From contig MU859281.1 in NCBI GenBank assembly GCA_033297205.1, positions 1 to 55,346 on the forward strand: a stretch of 55,346 nucleotides of DNA, read 5' to 3'. Positions 45,123-55,346 of this stretch are shown here, piece after piece. The stretch is from Pseudoneurospora amorphoporcata (taxonomy: Eukaryota > Ascomycota > Sordariomycetes > Sordariales > Sordariaceae). Below the pieces are notes generated by a model, which worked only from the letters and a program-made list of their open reading frames with translations, had not been told where the DNA came from and did no database searches. Position 1 is the stretch's first letter. The number at the start of each line of letters is the position of its first letter. Both the position numbers and the translations under genes were made by a program.

Positions 45123-48100
45123 AGATGATATGATGATGGGCTGGAAACTCGGTACCGGGGTTAGGTTAGGAAGAGGGTGGACGCCGACTATCTATTAGAC
45201 ATTAACTGAAGAGGAACATAGGTAGCTCATCATGGGAGCTGGAGCTGGAGCTCCTTCAAGGCCAACCAGACATTTTCCTTTGTTGTTCTGTTCTACAGGA
45301 CGCGGCGCTCGAGACCGATTGGATATTAGACTTGAGCATTTGGTGGAAACATGGAGAAAGCAAGCAAGCAACGCGATGTGTATATCAGAGATACCCCCCC
45401 GTTTTAGATTTTCAATTTCTTTTGTCAACTCGTTCTTAGCTTCGCGGCCTCGAAGCATTCATTGTTCCTTGATATTTCCGCCCGGTGAATTCGTCTTCAT
45501 AGTGGTAGGCACGCTCCTTGCTTTGCGAGCGTCTTGTTGCGCACAGCCATCAATAGACAGACAGACAGACAGGTCTTATGGTACTTGCTTTATCTCCGTC
45601 CACCTACCGTCGTCACCGCTGGAGGTCAGGAGCCTGGAGGTGCGCCTCAATATTGGAGTAACCCTACCCGCACCTATTTTCTCGGGTTTCTTGTCATAAA
45701 ATGGCTGCTTGTTCAATGCATGCATGCATGCTGTTCATTGGTCAATGGTCAATGCCAGCCAACGACCAACGTACATGAGGTTGCGGTCTGGTTGATATTG
45801 CCGGCACCGGCACCGACACAAGAGCCTGAGGCAGAGAGGCTTGCGACCGACTTGCAAGTTGCAACCACTCATCCAGCGGCCAGCCTCCTACATCTAGGTA
45901 CAAAGAATATAGGGAGGTGTCTAACAGGTTGTTAGGTACCTACCTGATCTTGAATACCTATTTCACATCACACAGCGCAGCGCAGTCTTTCCATCGCTTA
46001 TAGGACCTTTTATGTTTACCAAATTTGTTGATAGCCCCGATTTCAAGAACATGCATGGCCTTGAACTGCTGCATGCCTCTATGTAGCTGCCGGTCCGGCC
46101 GGTGGATATGTGAGCACCGGTTCTAAGTCTAGAAAGTTACCTACCTACTACCTAGCTTCATGTTCAGGTTGACATGTGTTCAATTCATCACGACCAGGAT
46201 CACCACACATCTATGGACAAGTTTCCGATGATCGAACTTGGGACCCCTCATCCACTCGGGCTAGCCCCAGCCGTTCCCTGGGGCTCTGGTACAGTGCTAC
46301 TGCTCCTCGTAGCTCGGAATTCGGGCCTTGTCTCATTAGCTAGGTAGGTAGGTAGGTAGGTAGGTACCTAGGTACAGTACCTGGATATAGCTTTATTCCA
46401 GTCGGATTGAGAATGATATCTGAGTTGGGAATAACTCCACGGTATGTATCATATCCATCCTCCCTCCGGTTTTCTGTCGAAACCCTATTGTCTTCATGTT
46501 CTTCTATCTCTCTTCTCGTCTTCTTCTACCGTTTTGTTCCCAATAGTCACGCCACGGCTCGTCTGCATTCATGACTAGAACTGCATCCTTATAGTATTAC
46601 TGCGGCTACCAGTTCAGGTACCTGCCTTACTTTGGTACACTTCCCGATTCTGGCATAAATCATCCACTGTGTTACTGTATGAGACCTACCTACCTTACTC
46701 ACCACCACGCAGTGCGGTCCAGCTGCTATAACCTCCACTGCTACTATAGAAGCTGTTGACAACTACCTCTAATGTCCATTGTAGAGGTACCTTAGACACG
46801 CAAGACAAGCTCATACCATACCGTACCTACCTTACCTAGTAGGTCCTCTACAACTTTACCCCTCGCTGTGAGGCAAGGTAAGGTACCGTACCTTCTCTTC
46901 TCCCTGCCAGCTTCAAGTTATCTGTCTGCCCCTCTGCGTGCCTGGCCATGAGGCTCAATTGCCCAAGCCGCATGACCGACCTCATCGCCTAGACTAGAGT
47001 GCGGTTGGCGACGACCAAGGTGGGGTACAAAAGGCGGTTTCTGGGCCTGTAAATTATTCCAGGGATTCTTATCCTCAACATCACTTTTTAGCCATCCAAT
47101 CCAACACCATGGCATTACATCCCCATTAACCGATCCAACCTTTCTGCATTTTGGATAGAGGTACCTTATCTACCTACCCCAAGTTGTAAAACCATGTTAT
47201 GTACCTTACCTTACCTAGCGTACATTTCTGCCGGTTCTGTATGTCTGGAATGGGCAAAAAAGAAAAAAAAAAATATTATTTGTACACGTACACTACCTAC
47301 CTTATCTGACCTACGCATTATCACCCCTTGACCAAGCAAGCAAGCATGGTCTAAAACTCACCAACCAAAGTGGATACCTATTAATATATCAAGACTCTAG
47401 TCTAGTCTAGATGCCCGCCTTAAGCACATCCTGTCTATCGTGCACGCAACGAAGCCGACTATTGCCATTTCCGGCCGGCAGCCATTCATTCGGCATTCCT
47501 TCGCAGCCCAAGGTACCTTATACTTTGTTTATTTCCTTCTCCTCCCCACATACCTACAGGTTCTTAGGTATGTAAACGCCCGTGTTAGGCACTTCCTCCT
47601 GTCAATATTCTTGGACTCATCCAGGCCAGCACAAGTGCAGTTCATTATATTCATCCTCCTCCTCCTCGACCAGCTCCTATCTATCGACATACCTACCTTA
47701 CCTTACTCACTTTTGCTTTATTTCAATTCCATGCACTACCTACCTACCTATCGGATGCGCTATCTGGCGCTTTTTTTGCCACCTAGTGTACGCCTTATTA
47801 TGTGAATGTCCGTCTACCATACCATACATACCTTACCTGTCTGTCGTCTTACTGTCCGCTACAACACAAACGGCTTGCTTGTCTGCCTGTTCTTATAGAG
47901 GTGATGGAAATTCGTGACGCATTTGCTTCATCGCTTTACATTCATCATCATGCCTACATACCTATTCTTCCAACTCTTATTTCTGCTGCTACCTACCTAG
48001 AAAAAGTCAGTGTCCGTTTGCTGCTTTTTACCGATATTACTGTCCGATGCCCACCTCTACCTTACCTATCATCTATAAGGTATCTCCCAACACTTCCATT

Positions 48101-48659
48101 GTCCTGGCATAATGCTCGCCGTACCTGCCCAAATGCTTATTAAACGGCACGCTACCTACCTTAGCTAGCCAGATTCAGGCAATCTTGGCGATCCGATGTG
48201 CTCTACTGAGGGGTGGGATAGGTCTCGACTGCGGGGAAGCTGGAGCCTGGAGGGGAAACGGGATGGCGTTTCAGCTTACGCTATTGTAAACAGCTATAGA
48301 TACCCATCGCCGAATCGGATTTGCCGCCTTTGTTTGTGGTGGTGTACCGACGTCTGGGCCAACATAGCTCTTTGTATAGTTGTCCGCAGAGTCCATGCTA
48401 CTGGCGGGAAGTCCTCGAAAAGCGCGTAAGAAAGCGCGCAGGGAAGCACAATGTGACAGTGATGAATGTACATATGCGAGGAGGTGGCGGGCTTTGGACT
48501 ACGTGTCTTTCATATTACATGTGTTTTCCCAAACCAAAGACAGATGTCCTCTTCCGAGATCTCTGTCTCCGAGCGCCCCGCTCTCTATAAAGAAGCTTCC
48601 ACCCCAGGATCAATGAAACTTCCATATGGCTCGACATCATTCACGATATCCCGTACGCA
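45123..48659. other. Gene-free, TACCT-motif-dense stretch
   Basis: No supported gene. The stretch is crowded with TACCTACCTTACC, GGTAAGGTA and palindromic TACCTAGGTA words, most densely from 45.9 to 48.2 kb, plus a (TAGG)n run at 46341-46375 and an (ACAG)n run near 45560. Right-hand parts are C/T-rich and may belong to the leader of the aminotransferase gene. The short frames present contain no domain. Confidence 0.6.
46341..46375. repeat. (TAGG)n microsatellite ending in TACCTAGGTA palindromes
   Basis: Six TAGG units followed by TACCTAGGTACAGTACC, which can fold back on the repeat. Confidence 0.9.
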
Positions 48660-50240
48660 ATGTCCTCTCTCCAACCACCCATCGATCCTTTGCCCGTTAA
48701 CGGCGACAAGCCGAAGGATGGCAAGGCGATCGGTGATAATGGACTAAAGTCAGTAACCCTCAAGTACCCAAAAAAAAGAGACAAACACCAACTAACCTCC
48801 CACGCCAGCAACGTCAGGGATGCCGAGAATCTCCCCACGAACCTGTATCCCAATATCACCACACAGAACCATCCAAACATCGACCAGTTTGCTTCCTCCC
48901 ATCTCATCAACTTTGGCACCACTTTCCTGCCCGACCTGATCATCTCCGCCACCCATCTTTCCCTGTTTACCGCCCCCTCGCCTGGTTCCTCGTCTCCCTA
49001 CGGCCGAGCCATAACAGACTGGACCTCTGGCCAAATGTCTTCCCTCCTCGGACATTCTCACCCCGAAATTGTCTCCGTCATCCAATCCCACGCCTCCTCC
49101 CTCGACCACCTCTTCTCTGGAATGCTTTCCCCTCCGGTTCTGAACTTGGCCAAGCGGTTGACAAGTGTCCTGCCGGATGGACTCGATAGAGCCATGTTCT
49201 TGAGTACCGGTGGAGAGTCGAACGAGGCGGCGATCAAGATGGCCAAGACGTATACCGGGAAGTGGGAGGTGGTCGGGTTGGGAGCCAGTTGGCATGGTGT
49301 CACGGCGCAGGCGAGTAGCGTGCAGTACCATGCTGGACGGAGGGGCGGGTGGCCCATGGTTCCAGGGGCGCTGATGTTGCCGAGTCCCAATGCTTATCGG
49401 TGCCATGAGGGCTTCAGAAGGAAAAAAAAGAATATTGGCAAGGAAGAAGACGAACAATGGGAATATGACTGGGAAGCGGAAATGCTTTATGGCTGGCGAC
49501 TCATTGACCAACAGTCATGCGGTTCACTGGCAGCCGTCATCGCGGAACCAATCCAGTCCTCCGGAGGTATGCATGTCCTGCCGCCCGGGTACCTACGCAG
49601 GCTCAAAACCGAGTGCGAAAAACGCGGGATGCTGCTCATTGTCGACGAAGCCCAAACTGGAATCGGCCGCACGGGGGAAATGATTGCCGTCAACCACGAC
49701 GGCGTGGTGCCCGACATCTTGACCTTGTCAAAAACCTTGGGAAACGGATTGCCGTTGTCAGCCGTCGTCACAAGCCACGCCATCGCCGCCGTTTGTGCGG
49801 AAAGGGACTTTCTCTTTTACACCACGCATGTCAACGACCCGTTGCCTGCCGCCGTCGGTGACAAGGTGTTGGAGATTGTCGTCCGGGATGACTTGGTCTC
49901 GCACGCCCGACTGATGGGGGAGATGTTGCACTCCGGGCTCAACCAGCTCAAGAAGCGGTATGCATGCATCGGCGATGTGCGAGGTCGAGGGTTGATGGCG
50001 GGAGTCGAGATTGTCGAGGATCGAAGAAAGGGGAAAGAAGCCGGGTTGGAATTGGCGAAGAAGATTGGAGACCGGGCGTATGAGCTTGGGCTGTGGTGTA
50101 ATCTGAGTACTCACCCCAGCTTCGGGGGGACATTTAGGATTGCGCCGCCTATCACTATTAGTGAGGAAGAGGTTAGGGACGGACTGGCGGTTTTGGAGGA
50201 GGCTTTCAGAGGGGTCGAGGGGTCGTTGCCGCTGTACTGA
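48660..50240 (+). CDS. Class III PLP aminotransferase, dialkylglycine decarboxylase type
   Basis: A 526-residue pyridoxal-phosphate enzyme of fold type I. Its best resemblance is to 2,2-dialkylglycine decarboxylase and related omega-aminotransferases. Landmarks: DWTSGQMSSLLGHSHPE, LSTGGESNEAAIKMAKTYTGK (cofactor phosphate region), ASWHG, AEPIQSSGGM, LLIVDEAQTGIGRTG with cofactor-contacting Asp near 329, TLSKTLGNGLPLSAV with the Schiff-base Lys358, and a C-terminal domain ending near FRIAPPITISEEEV. A charged insert (about residues 255-275, RKKKNIGKEEDEQWEYD) is not typical. The first 75 residues are poorly conserved. A GTAACC...CTAAC...CCAG stretch at 48753-48808 looks like a 56-base intron but would shift the frame, so the true start may differ. 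The substrate is undetermined. Confidence 0.85.
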   Translation: MSSLQPPIDPLPVNGDKPKDGKAIGDNGLKSVTLKYPKKRDKHQLTSHASNVRDAENLPTNLYPNITTQNHPNIDQFASSHLINFGTTFLPDLIISATHLSLFTAPSPGSSSPYGRAITDWTSGQMSSLLGHSHPEIVSVIQSHASSLDHLFSGMLSPPVLNLAKRLTSVLPDGLDRAMFLSTGGESNEAAIKMAKTYTGKWEVVGLGASWHGVTAQASSVQYHAGRRGGWPMVPGALMLPSPNAYRCHEGFRRKKKNIGKEEDEQWEYDWEAEMLYGWRLIDQQSCGSLAAVIAEPIQSSGGMHVLPPGYLRRLKTECEKRGMLLIVDEAQTGIGRTGEMIAVNHDGVVPDILTLSKTLGNGLPLSAVVTSHAIAAVCAERDFLFYTTHVNDPLPAAVGDKVLEIVVRDDLVSHARLMGEMLHSGLNQLKKRYACIGDVRGRGLMAGVEIVEDRRKGKEAGLELAKKIGDRAYELGLWCNLSTHPSFGGTFRIAPPITISEEEVRDGLAVLEEAFRGVEGSLPLY

Positions 50241-52468
50241 TAGGTAAGGTAGGTACCTCTAGATTGCAACAGATTTGGCCTTGTGTTTGCGTGGATTTTA
50301 TCCTCTTCCTGCAAGTGGAATATCATGCCTGTAGAATCGCTCGCTTTCTCGTTTCGCTGAGATGGCCGTCTGGGTTGCACGCATCTTCCTATCGTGGTTT
50401 TGACTGGCGGTGGCAGCGCGAGTTTGTTGTCGGTGTCGGTGTACTGTGGAGGGGGAGCATTGCAGGAGAGATCGCGGACTGGAAGTAACATGGAGGCAAC
50501 ACCCGTCTGGACGAGACAAGATCAAGAGTCGATTGATGGGAGGAAGGAGTTAAACACAGAGGGTGGGTACTTGTAGGTACGGGCCCACTTTTTCGTCAAG
50601 GCAGGCGCAAGCTGCATGGGGACATGATGACTTGAACATTCACCACGAACCACGACTCTCGACGGACCACGATCAATACATGGGAGGTCAAAGAGAAGGA
50701 ATCCTCGAGTCCCCCAAGCCAGATTTCTCCATGTCATACAGGCGGATCGTCAGGCCCCTTTGAGAGCAGGAGGGGAAGAAGTTTGTCGAAGCTGCCACAC
50801 TCGGTCTTGCCCATCATCCATTCCTTCGTTCCTTCTTTGATCTCTTGTAAATACATGCAGCTAACCCAACTGATAGATGCTCCTGCCTCCATTCCGGCAC
50901 CCGACCCCGGGCCCCAGCTGTCAGACGACCTCTTCCACTTGCAGCTCCTCCTCGCCTGAGCTTCTGGGGCGCCCTCAGACCCGATGCTTTCCAAGCGGAA
51001 GACATGAGTTTGACGGCGGTTCCGGCCCAGACGAGAATTAATTCAGGTAGGAAGGCCTTCTCGTTGTCCATCAACTCCGTCCTTGCATTTGAATGGAATT
51101 ATGGGCTCAATTCGTTGTTCATCCTTCCTTCTCTTTTCAGTTGCTTGCTTACCAAATGAACATTGTTTCACCTCCCTGTCATCGTGATGTACTGGATGGC
51201 CAGATATTGTCAGTCATGTCCCCAGACCCTAGAAACAAGGTTGTCATATACAAGAAAAAGATGGCGTATAATGGGGTAAGAGCTGTGAAGTTAATAACAG
51301 CTAATAAATTGATTTATAATTCCACACATTTTGCTCTTGGTCCAATTCTTCCCTAAAACGTCATTCCTTAACATCACAACACGTTGGTACAGGGCCGATG
51401 GGCCTCAGAGTCACGTCGTTGTCAATCAGCGTTGACGTCAATGTATCGAGCAGGGGCTATTTCAGACGGTCATCGGGCGGTTCATCATGGTAGTTGCCAT
51501 TGGTCTTGCCCGGATGGTAATTGTCAAATCAGCCATGATCCCACTGCCGATGCGACAGTGTCGTCGACCAGCGTTGACTATGATGAACAAAGCAGGGAAA
51601 GCACAAGGTCCTCGGGTAATCCATGATGGCAGGTGCTGTTGGTCTTTAACCCAGAGAGGGAAGGAAGCAACGTCGTCGGCATCTCGACATGGCTTGGCAC
51701 AACACAACCAATGTCCACTCCTGTGGCCAGAACAAGTCGTCTGGCATGTGCACCTTCCGCTTCTTCATGCTGACCATCTTGACCGGGAAATTGTAAATTC
51801 TACCTGCTAGGCAGCACTGGATGCCCAATTCGATGAAGCAGAATGGTCTTGGATCACTCGTGTGTAGAACACTGCACCCAACGTGGCTTGGACGAACCTG
51901 CCTTGGTGCTTAACCTAGAGGTAAACACGGGACGGTTATCGGAGACTGGAGGCATTGTCATTGACCCACGGTTGATTTATTCTGCATGAGCAACCACGCT
52001 GACATTGTCATGGCCGATCATCATCGTCAAGGATCAAAGATACTATGCTATATGTATGTCCCTCTGTTGCCCCTAACCCTTGACGTCGGTGTCAGACTGT
52101 TGTTGGCGAACGGCCCCGACCCGCACCAAATACCTAGGTACCTAGTGGCCGGATCGTGAGCAACACCGGCAGCCAATAGCCGATGCCCTTCTTCACTTGG
52201 TACCACCACACCGGGAGCTGTACCAACCCATGGCATGTTTGATCGCCAATCCTTGTACTGATTAATTCTAGGCAGACCCGAGTCAGCTGACATGGCGTTT
52301 TGTCCTTCATAAACCGACGACATCCCTTCATCGCTCGCGTGTCGTCGCCGGCAACTTCTCCTCGTCACCCGGTTCTGTCGCCAACGCTCGACACACTGCC
52401 CCGCTAAGACCGCTGAAGACCCCCGACTACTGCTAGAGACTACTGAAGACCGCTATCCGTCATCCACC
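50241..52468. other. Gene-free stretch between aminotransferase and sirtuin remnant
   Basis: The first part is presumably aminotransferase 3' untranslated region, with a TAGGTAAGGTAGGTACCT word right after the stop. The remaining frames are short with no domains. A palindromic TGACGTCA word, the CRE consensus, occurs at about 51433-51440 without a neighbouring gene start. Confidence 0.55.
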
Positions 52469-54164
52469 ATGGCCCCCGCCATACCGCCCACAAGAACCCC
52501 AATAAGGAGAAATTCGAGGCGCCCGAGGTCATCGATCGCAAAGCCAGGGTGTTGGCCGAGTTGATCCGCAAGTCAAAGCATCTCGTTGTATTTACAGGCG
52601 CGAGCATCTCTACATCTGCGGGTTTGTCGCTTTCTTTCGTTATCGATTCTCGTCAACACCCCTAGGAGCCAGGCCAGACGTCCATCTTGCCTGTTTGGGG
52701 GGGGGGGGGCTCGGTCGCCGCGACACCCGGCGAGCACCTCTAATGCCTACTACAGTCTCAACCAAGCGCTTCTAGTTATCTGGCAAACACCTCTCTCTAC
52801 CCTACCCTAGCCCTGCCCTTTACCCTGCCTCTCCACGGTCGGTGCTGGTGCAAGTTGTTGTACCGCCCCGTCCTTACTCTACACGGATATACGGTCTCGT
52901 GCGGCAAGCTAATACAGATATGGTAACGCAAAGGCATCCCGGACTTCCGAGACCCCGAAGGCATTTGGACCCTGGTGGCACATGGGCAACAAGCAACGAA
53001 AAAGTTGGTCGATAACTTGCAAGCAATACCAACAAAAACGCACATGGCCTTGGTCGAACTGCAAGGGAGAGGCATACTCAAGGGGCTGATCAGTCAAAAC
53101 TGCGATGGACTGCACCGACGAATTGGGATACGCGCTGTAGGTCTCGGTTGTTGAAACGTTGTGGTTATGTTCCATCTGGCAACCCGCGTTATCAGTTAAG
53201 AGAGGCACAGTGGGGCAACCTCACAGACAACTTGACGCTGACCGAGGCGGGCTTGCACACACCTTTACAGGATATGATCTCGGAGTTACATGCAAACACG
53301 AACATCGGGTATTGCAACCAGTGTTACAAGGAGTTTCTGCGTGGTGTGTAGCCTCACATCTTTCCCTGCTACGATGGCCGCGATGACTGTATTCCCGTAT
53401 AGCCAACCTCCAGCCACATTACTCCGAATCTAACGCCAGCCGGTTTCTATGCCGTTGCACCTGATAATCGACCACTTCACGACCACCGCACCGGCCGCAA
53501 ATACCCTATCTGCATCACGCAATCTCTCCATGACACAATCATACACTTTTCCGAAGACGTACCTCTCGCACCGCGGCACCCTAGAACCGAGCCGCAGCAA
53601 ACTGCGAGAAAGCCGACCTCTGCCTGGTCCTTGGCTCTTCCCTGATCGTAACGCCAGCAAACGAACTACTCCAACTTGTTGGTGAGCGTGCTGCGGCCCA
53701 CAGAAAGGACCGAGGGAAGCAGCATGTCACCACGAACCTCGTCATTTGCAACCTTCAAGATACCGACCTTGATCATCTCTGCCTGGTACCAAATCACCGC
53801 ATCTTTGCAAAGGCAGACGACTTGATGCAGAGAGTAATACACCATCTCCAATTACCGATCCCGGAATTTCGCGTCAGATGAAGGTTCGGTGGATGAGAAA
53901 ACCTTACAGAATGGTGCATTTGCTGAGGGAGAAGAGGCAGTCCCTGTGGCCATATCAGCGTCGGAGGTACTGAGTCTGAGCTTGGAATTCATGGGCAACT
54001 ATGGGGAGCCAATCTGTGAGTTACAACACACGGTTCGAGCGAGTAACTTGCCGTCTTGTGCAGCAGCAAAGCAGCCACGCGTGGTGACTCGTACAGCCTA
54101 CCAGCTTATTTACGATCCATGCAATGGAAAGTGGACCGTCGAGTTGCATACAAGCTCGCAGTAG
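52469..54164 (+). pseudogene. Decayed NAD-dependent protein deacetylase (sirtuin, SIRT6/7-like)
   Basis: The pieces of a class IV-type sirtuin lie in order. Exon 1 (to 52621) has HLVVFTGASISTSAG; exon 2 (52934-53136) has GIPDFRDPEGIWTL and LISQNCDGLHRR; exon 3 (53271-53343) has ISELHANTNIGYCNQC. Later parts have HDHRTGRKY, ADLCLVLGSSLIVTPAN, LVICNLQ, FAKADDLM and a C-terminal tail with SLEFMGNYGEP. Introns 52622-52933 and 53137-53270 have usable borders. Breaks: the good ATG at 52469 is out of frame with exon 1, the frame changes between HDHRTGRK and ADLCLV, and it changes again near 53870 before the tail, with an in-frame TGA at 53879. The NAD motif GAGIS reads GASIS, and the second zinc CxxC has lost its first Cys. 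By remembered synteny it may correspond to Neurospora nst-7. Assembly errors are an alternative to true decay. Confidence 0.72.
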
Positions 54165-54714
54165 ACAACGTCCGGGAAGCTTGGCCTTGCCCGGAGCTTG
54201 CAGATTTCGGTAGATGATATGAAGGAGACTTGCTTTTTCTCCGGTAGATGCACGGGCAAGGGCAATGGAGTGCTGCGCATTTGATTATATTCTGGCTGCC
54301 CGTTTCAGGGGTCATAAACCGGTCCTCCCTCCCCCTTCATTCTTCTCTCATTTTTCTCTGCATCCTCATCAAAGCAATCAAGCTTGCAGTCCAAACAGTA
54401 GCGATCAAAACAGACATCGAATATTCCACCTGCGGCATATTGTGAATATCCAAATTGCCCTCTCAAGCCCGATCTTCTTCATTTGTGTAATCGTAAGTCA
54501 ACCCATTTCTCTCAACCCACAAGGTTACTTACCAAACCATTGTAGTTGAGCCTGTCGACCTCTTCTAGACCAAACCAAAAGAGGCTGTATCATCAACATT
54601 CACGGCAATACTCCGACCTCCGACTCCATACCGAACCCTCAATCCTCCTCTCGACACTTTCGCTCCCCGATCTCTCTCCCACACCGAGGAACACCAACCA
54701 CAACCACAGCAACC
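54165..54714 (+). other. Spacer and presumed leader of the AT-hook gene
   Basis: No coding frame supported. A possible 5' leader intron runs 54493-54545 (GTAAGT donor to TTGTAG acceptor). The last 120 bases before the ATG are C/A/T-rich and nearly G-free, as in highly used fungal leaders. Confidence 0.4.
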
Positions 54715-55346
54715 ATGGCGAACTCGTATTTTGAACTGGAGGGCATCGAGTCAGCCATCAGCCATGACATGGACAACTGTTTTTATGGGAATACCGAGGA
54801 GCTCTTCTACCACGTTCCTGGCGCCCCCATGGCCCCTGCCGCCGCCCAATATGAACCCGCCCGCGAGCTCTCCCTTGGCGCCGCCGAGCAGCAGCCGCAG
54901 TTCGCCCTTTTTGGTGGTCAGCCACAGGAGGCGGGTGTGGCACCTGTTGCGGCTTCCCTTGTTGTGCCGCAGCAGGAACCACCTCTCCACCCGGTGGACC
55001 CCAGTTCAAGGCTGCTCTCCCCCTGGCCTTCTCCTGCTCCAAGCCAAGGGGGCCACGAGCCAGAGCAGCAACACCACCAGGAACAGCAACACCACCAGGA
55101 ACAGCAACAGCCAGACTGGAAGTTTTTTGCCTTCAAAGTTCGGGACAAGCCCGACCCCAACGCGCCCGCAAGCTGGTTTGAGGCGTTGCGGACCCTGGAC
55201 ACTCCCTCTCCCACTCCCCAAGGGCCCCCTCAGGGTAAGCGCCATAGGGGCCGGCCCAAGGGCAGAAAGAATAATAAGACGATAGAAAGAGAGCGTAGGG
55301 AGAGGGAGGAGAGGAAGCGGGATTTAATGCGGCTAGGTTATTTTAC
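54715..55346 (+). CDS. AT-hook protein, N-terminal part (runs off the window)
   Basis: An ATG in excellent context (AACCATGG) opens a frame that stays open to the last base, giving at least 210 residues with no stop. It begins MANSYFELEGIESAISHDMD. A Pro/Ala/Gln-rich middle holds a repeated QQHHQE hexapeptide near residues 119-131. Then come PDWKFFAFKVRDKPDPNAP and, at about 174-186, the basic motif GKRHRGRPKGRKNNK, whose RGRP core is the canonical AT-hook binding the minor groove of A/T-rich DNA. An Arg/Glu-rich segment (RERREREERKRD) follows and could be helical. I do not recognise the family. It is probably a nuclear DNA-binding protein. The gene continues beyond the window, so its full length is unknown. 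Confidence 0.7.
   Translation, partial: MANSYFELEGIESAISHDMDNCFYGNTEELFYHVPGAPMAPAAAQYEPARELSLGAAEQQPQFALFGGQPQEAGVAPVAASLVVPQQEPPLHPVDPSSRLLSPWPSPAPSQGGHEPEQQHHQEQQHHQEQQQPDWKFFAFKVRDKPDPNAPASWFEALRTLDTPSPTPQGPPQGKRHRGRPKGRKNNKTIERERREREERKRDLMRLGYF

Noticed and set aside
46205..46275. tRNA-like words on the minus strand (CCGAGTGG and GTTCGATC)
   Set aside because: The spacing between the D-loop-like and T-loop-like words leaves no room for an anticodon arm, and the T stem does not pair.
53889..54164. Separate small gene of about 90 codons
   Set aside because: It begins at GTG and reads as the C-terminal tail of the preceding sirtuin in a shifted frame, so it belongs to that pseudogene.

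Overview
The window is nuclear DNA from a filamentous ascomycete, most probably a Neurospora-like member of the Sordariales. The evidence is: short introns with GTRNGT donors, CTRAC branch points and YAG acceptors; an acon-3/medusa conidiation regulator; long low-complexity protein regions; intergenic DNA studded with TACCTTACC/TACCTAGGTA words; and an AT-rich transposon relic that looks RIP-mutated. From memory, the order acon-3, BTB protein, MFS carrier, ZIP zinc carrier (tzn-1), RhoGAP-like protein, class III aminotransferase, sirtuin resembles the N. crassa interval around NCU07617 to NCU07624. I could not look this up.

Layout: 1-15.2 kb contains no gene I can support; its right end is the pyrimidine-rich leader and promoter side of acon-3. 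acon-3 (15221-17644, +, three exons) is followed by about 2.7 kb of gene-free DNA, a 583-bp inverted-repeat transposon with perfect 8-bp target duplications (20368-20950), and a very long BTB/POZ protein gene on the minus strand (27090-21599, two exons). A second gene-free stretch leads to an MFS carrier of the pantothenate/allantoate type (30665-32509, +).

Next comes a tiny spliced cysteine-rich metallothionein-like gene (33633-33391, -). A roughly 2-kb transposon graveyard follows (34.35-36.4 kb), holding an LTR-like piece and a decayed, internally rearranged relative of the 20.4-kb element. Then come a ZIP zinc transporter (38067-36778, -), 5 kb without a recognised gene, a RhoGAP-domain protein whose arginine-finger position reads alanine (43115-45122, +, two exons), a motif-dense gene-free stretch, and a class III aminotransferase of the dialkylglycine decarboxylase type (48660-50240, +).

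The last 3 kb carry a broken sirtuin (52469-54164, +) with several reading-frame breaks and changed catalytic motifs, and the start of an AT-hook protein that runs off the window end (54715 onwards).

These are ordinary scattered fungal genes, not a cluster. The only plausible functional pairing is the metallothionein-like gene with the ZIP zinc carrier 3 kb away. The most unusual items are that tiny metallothionein gene, the RhoGAP without its arginine finger, the decayed sirtuin, and the two related elements with opposite interior orientation.
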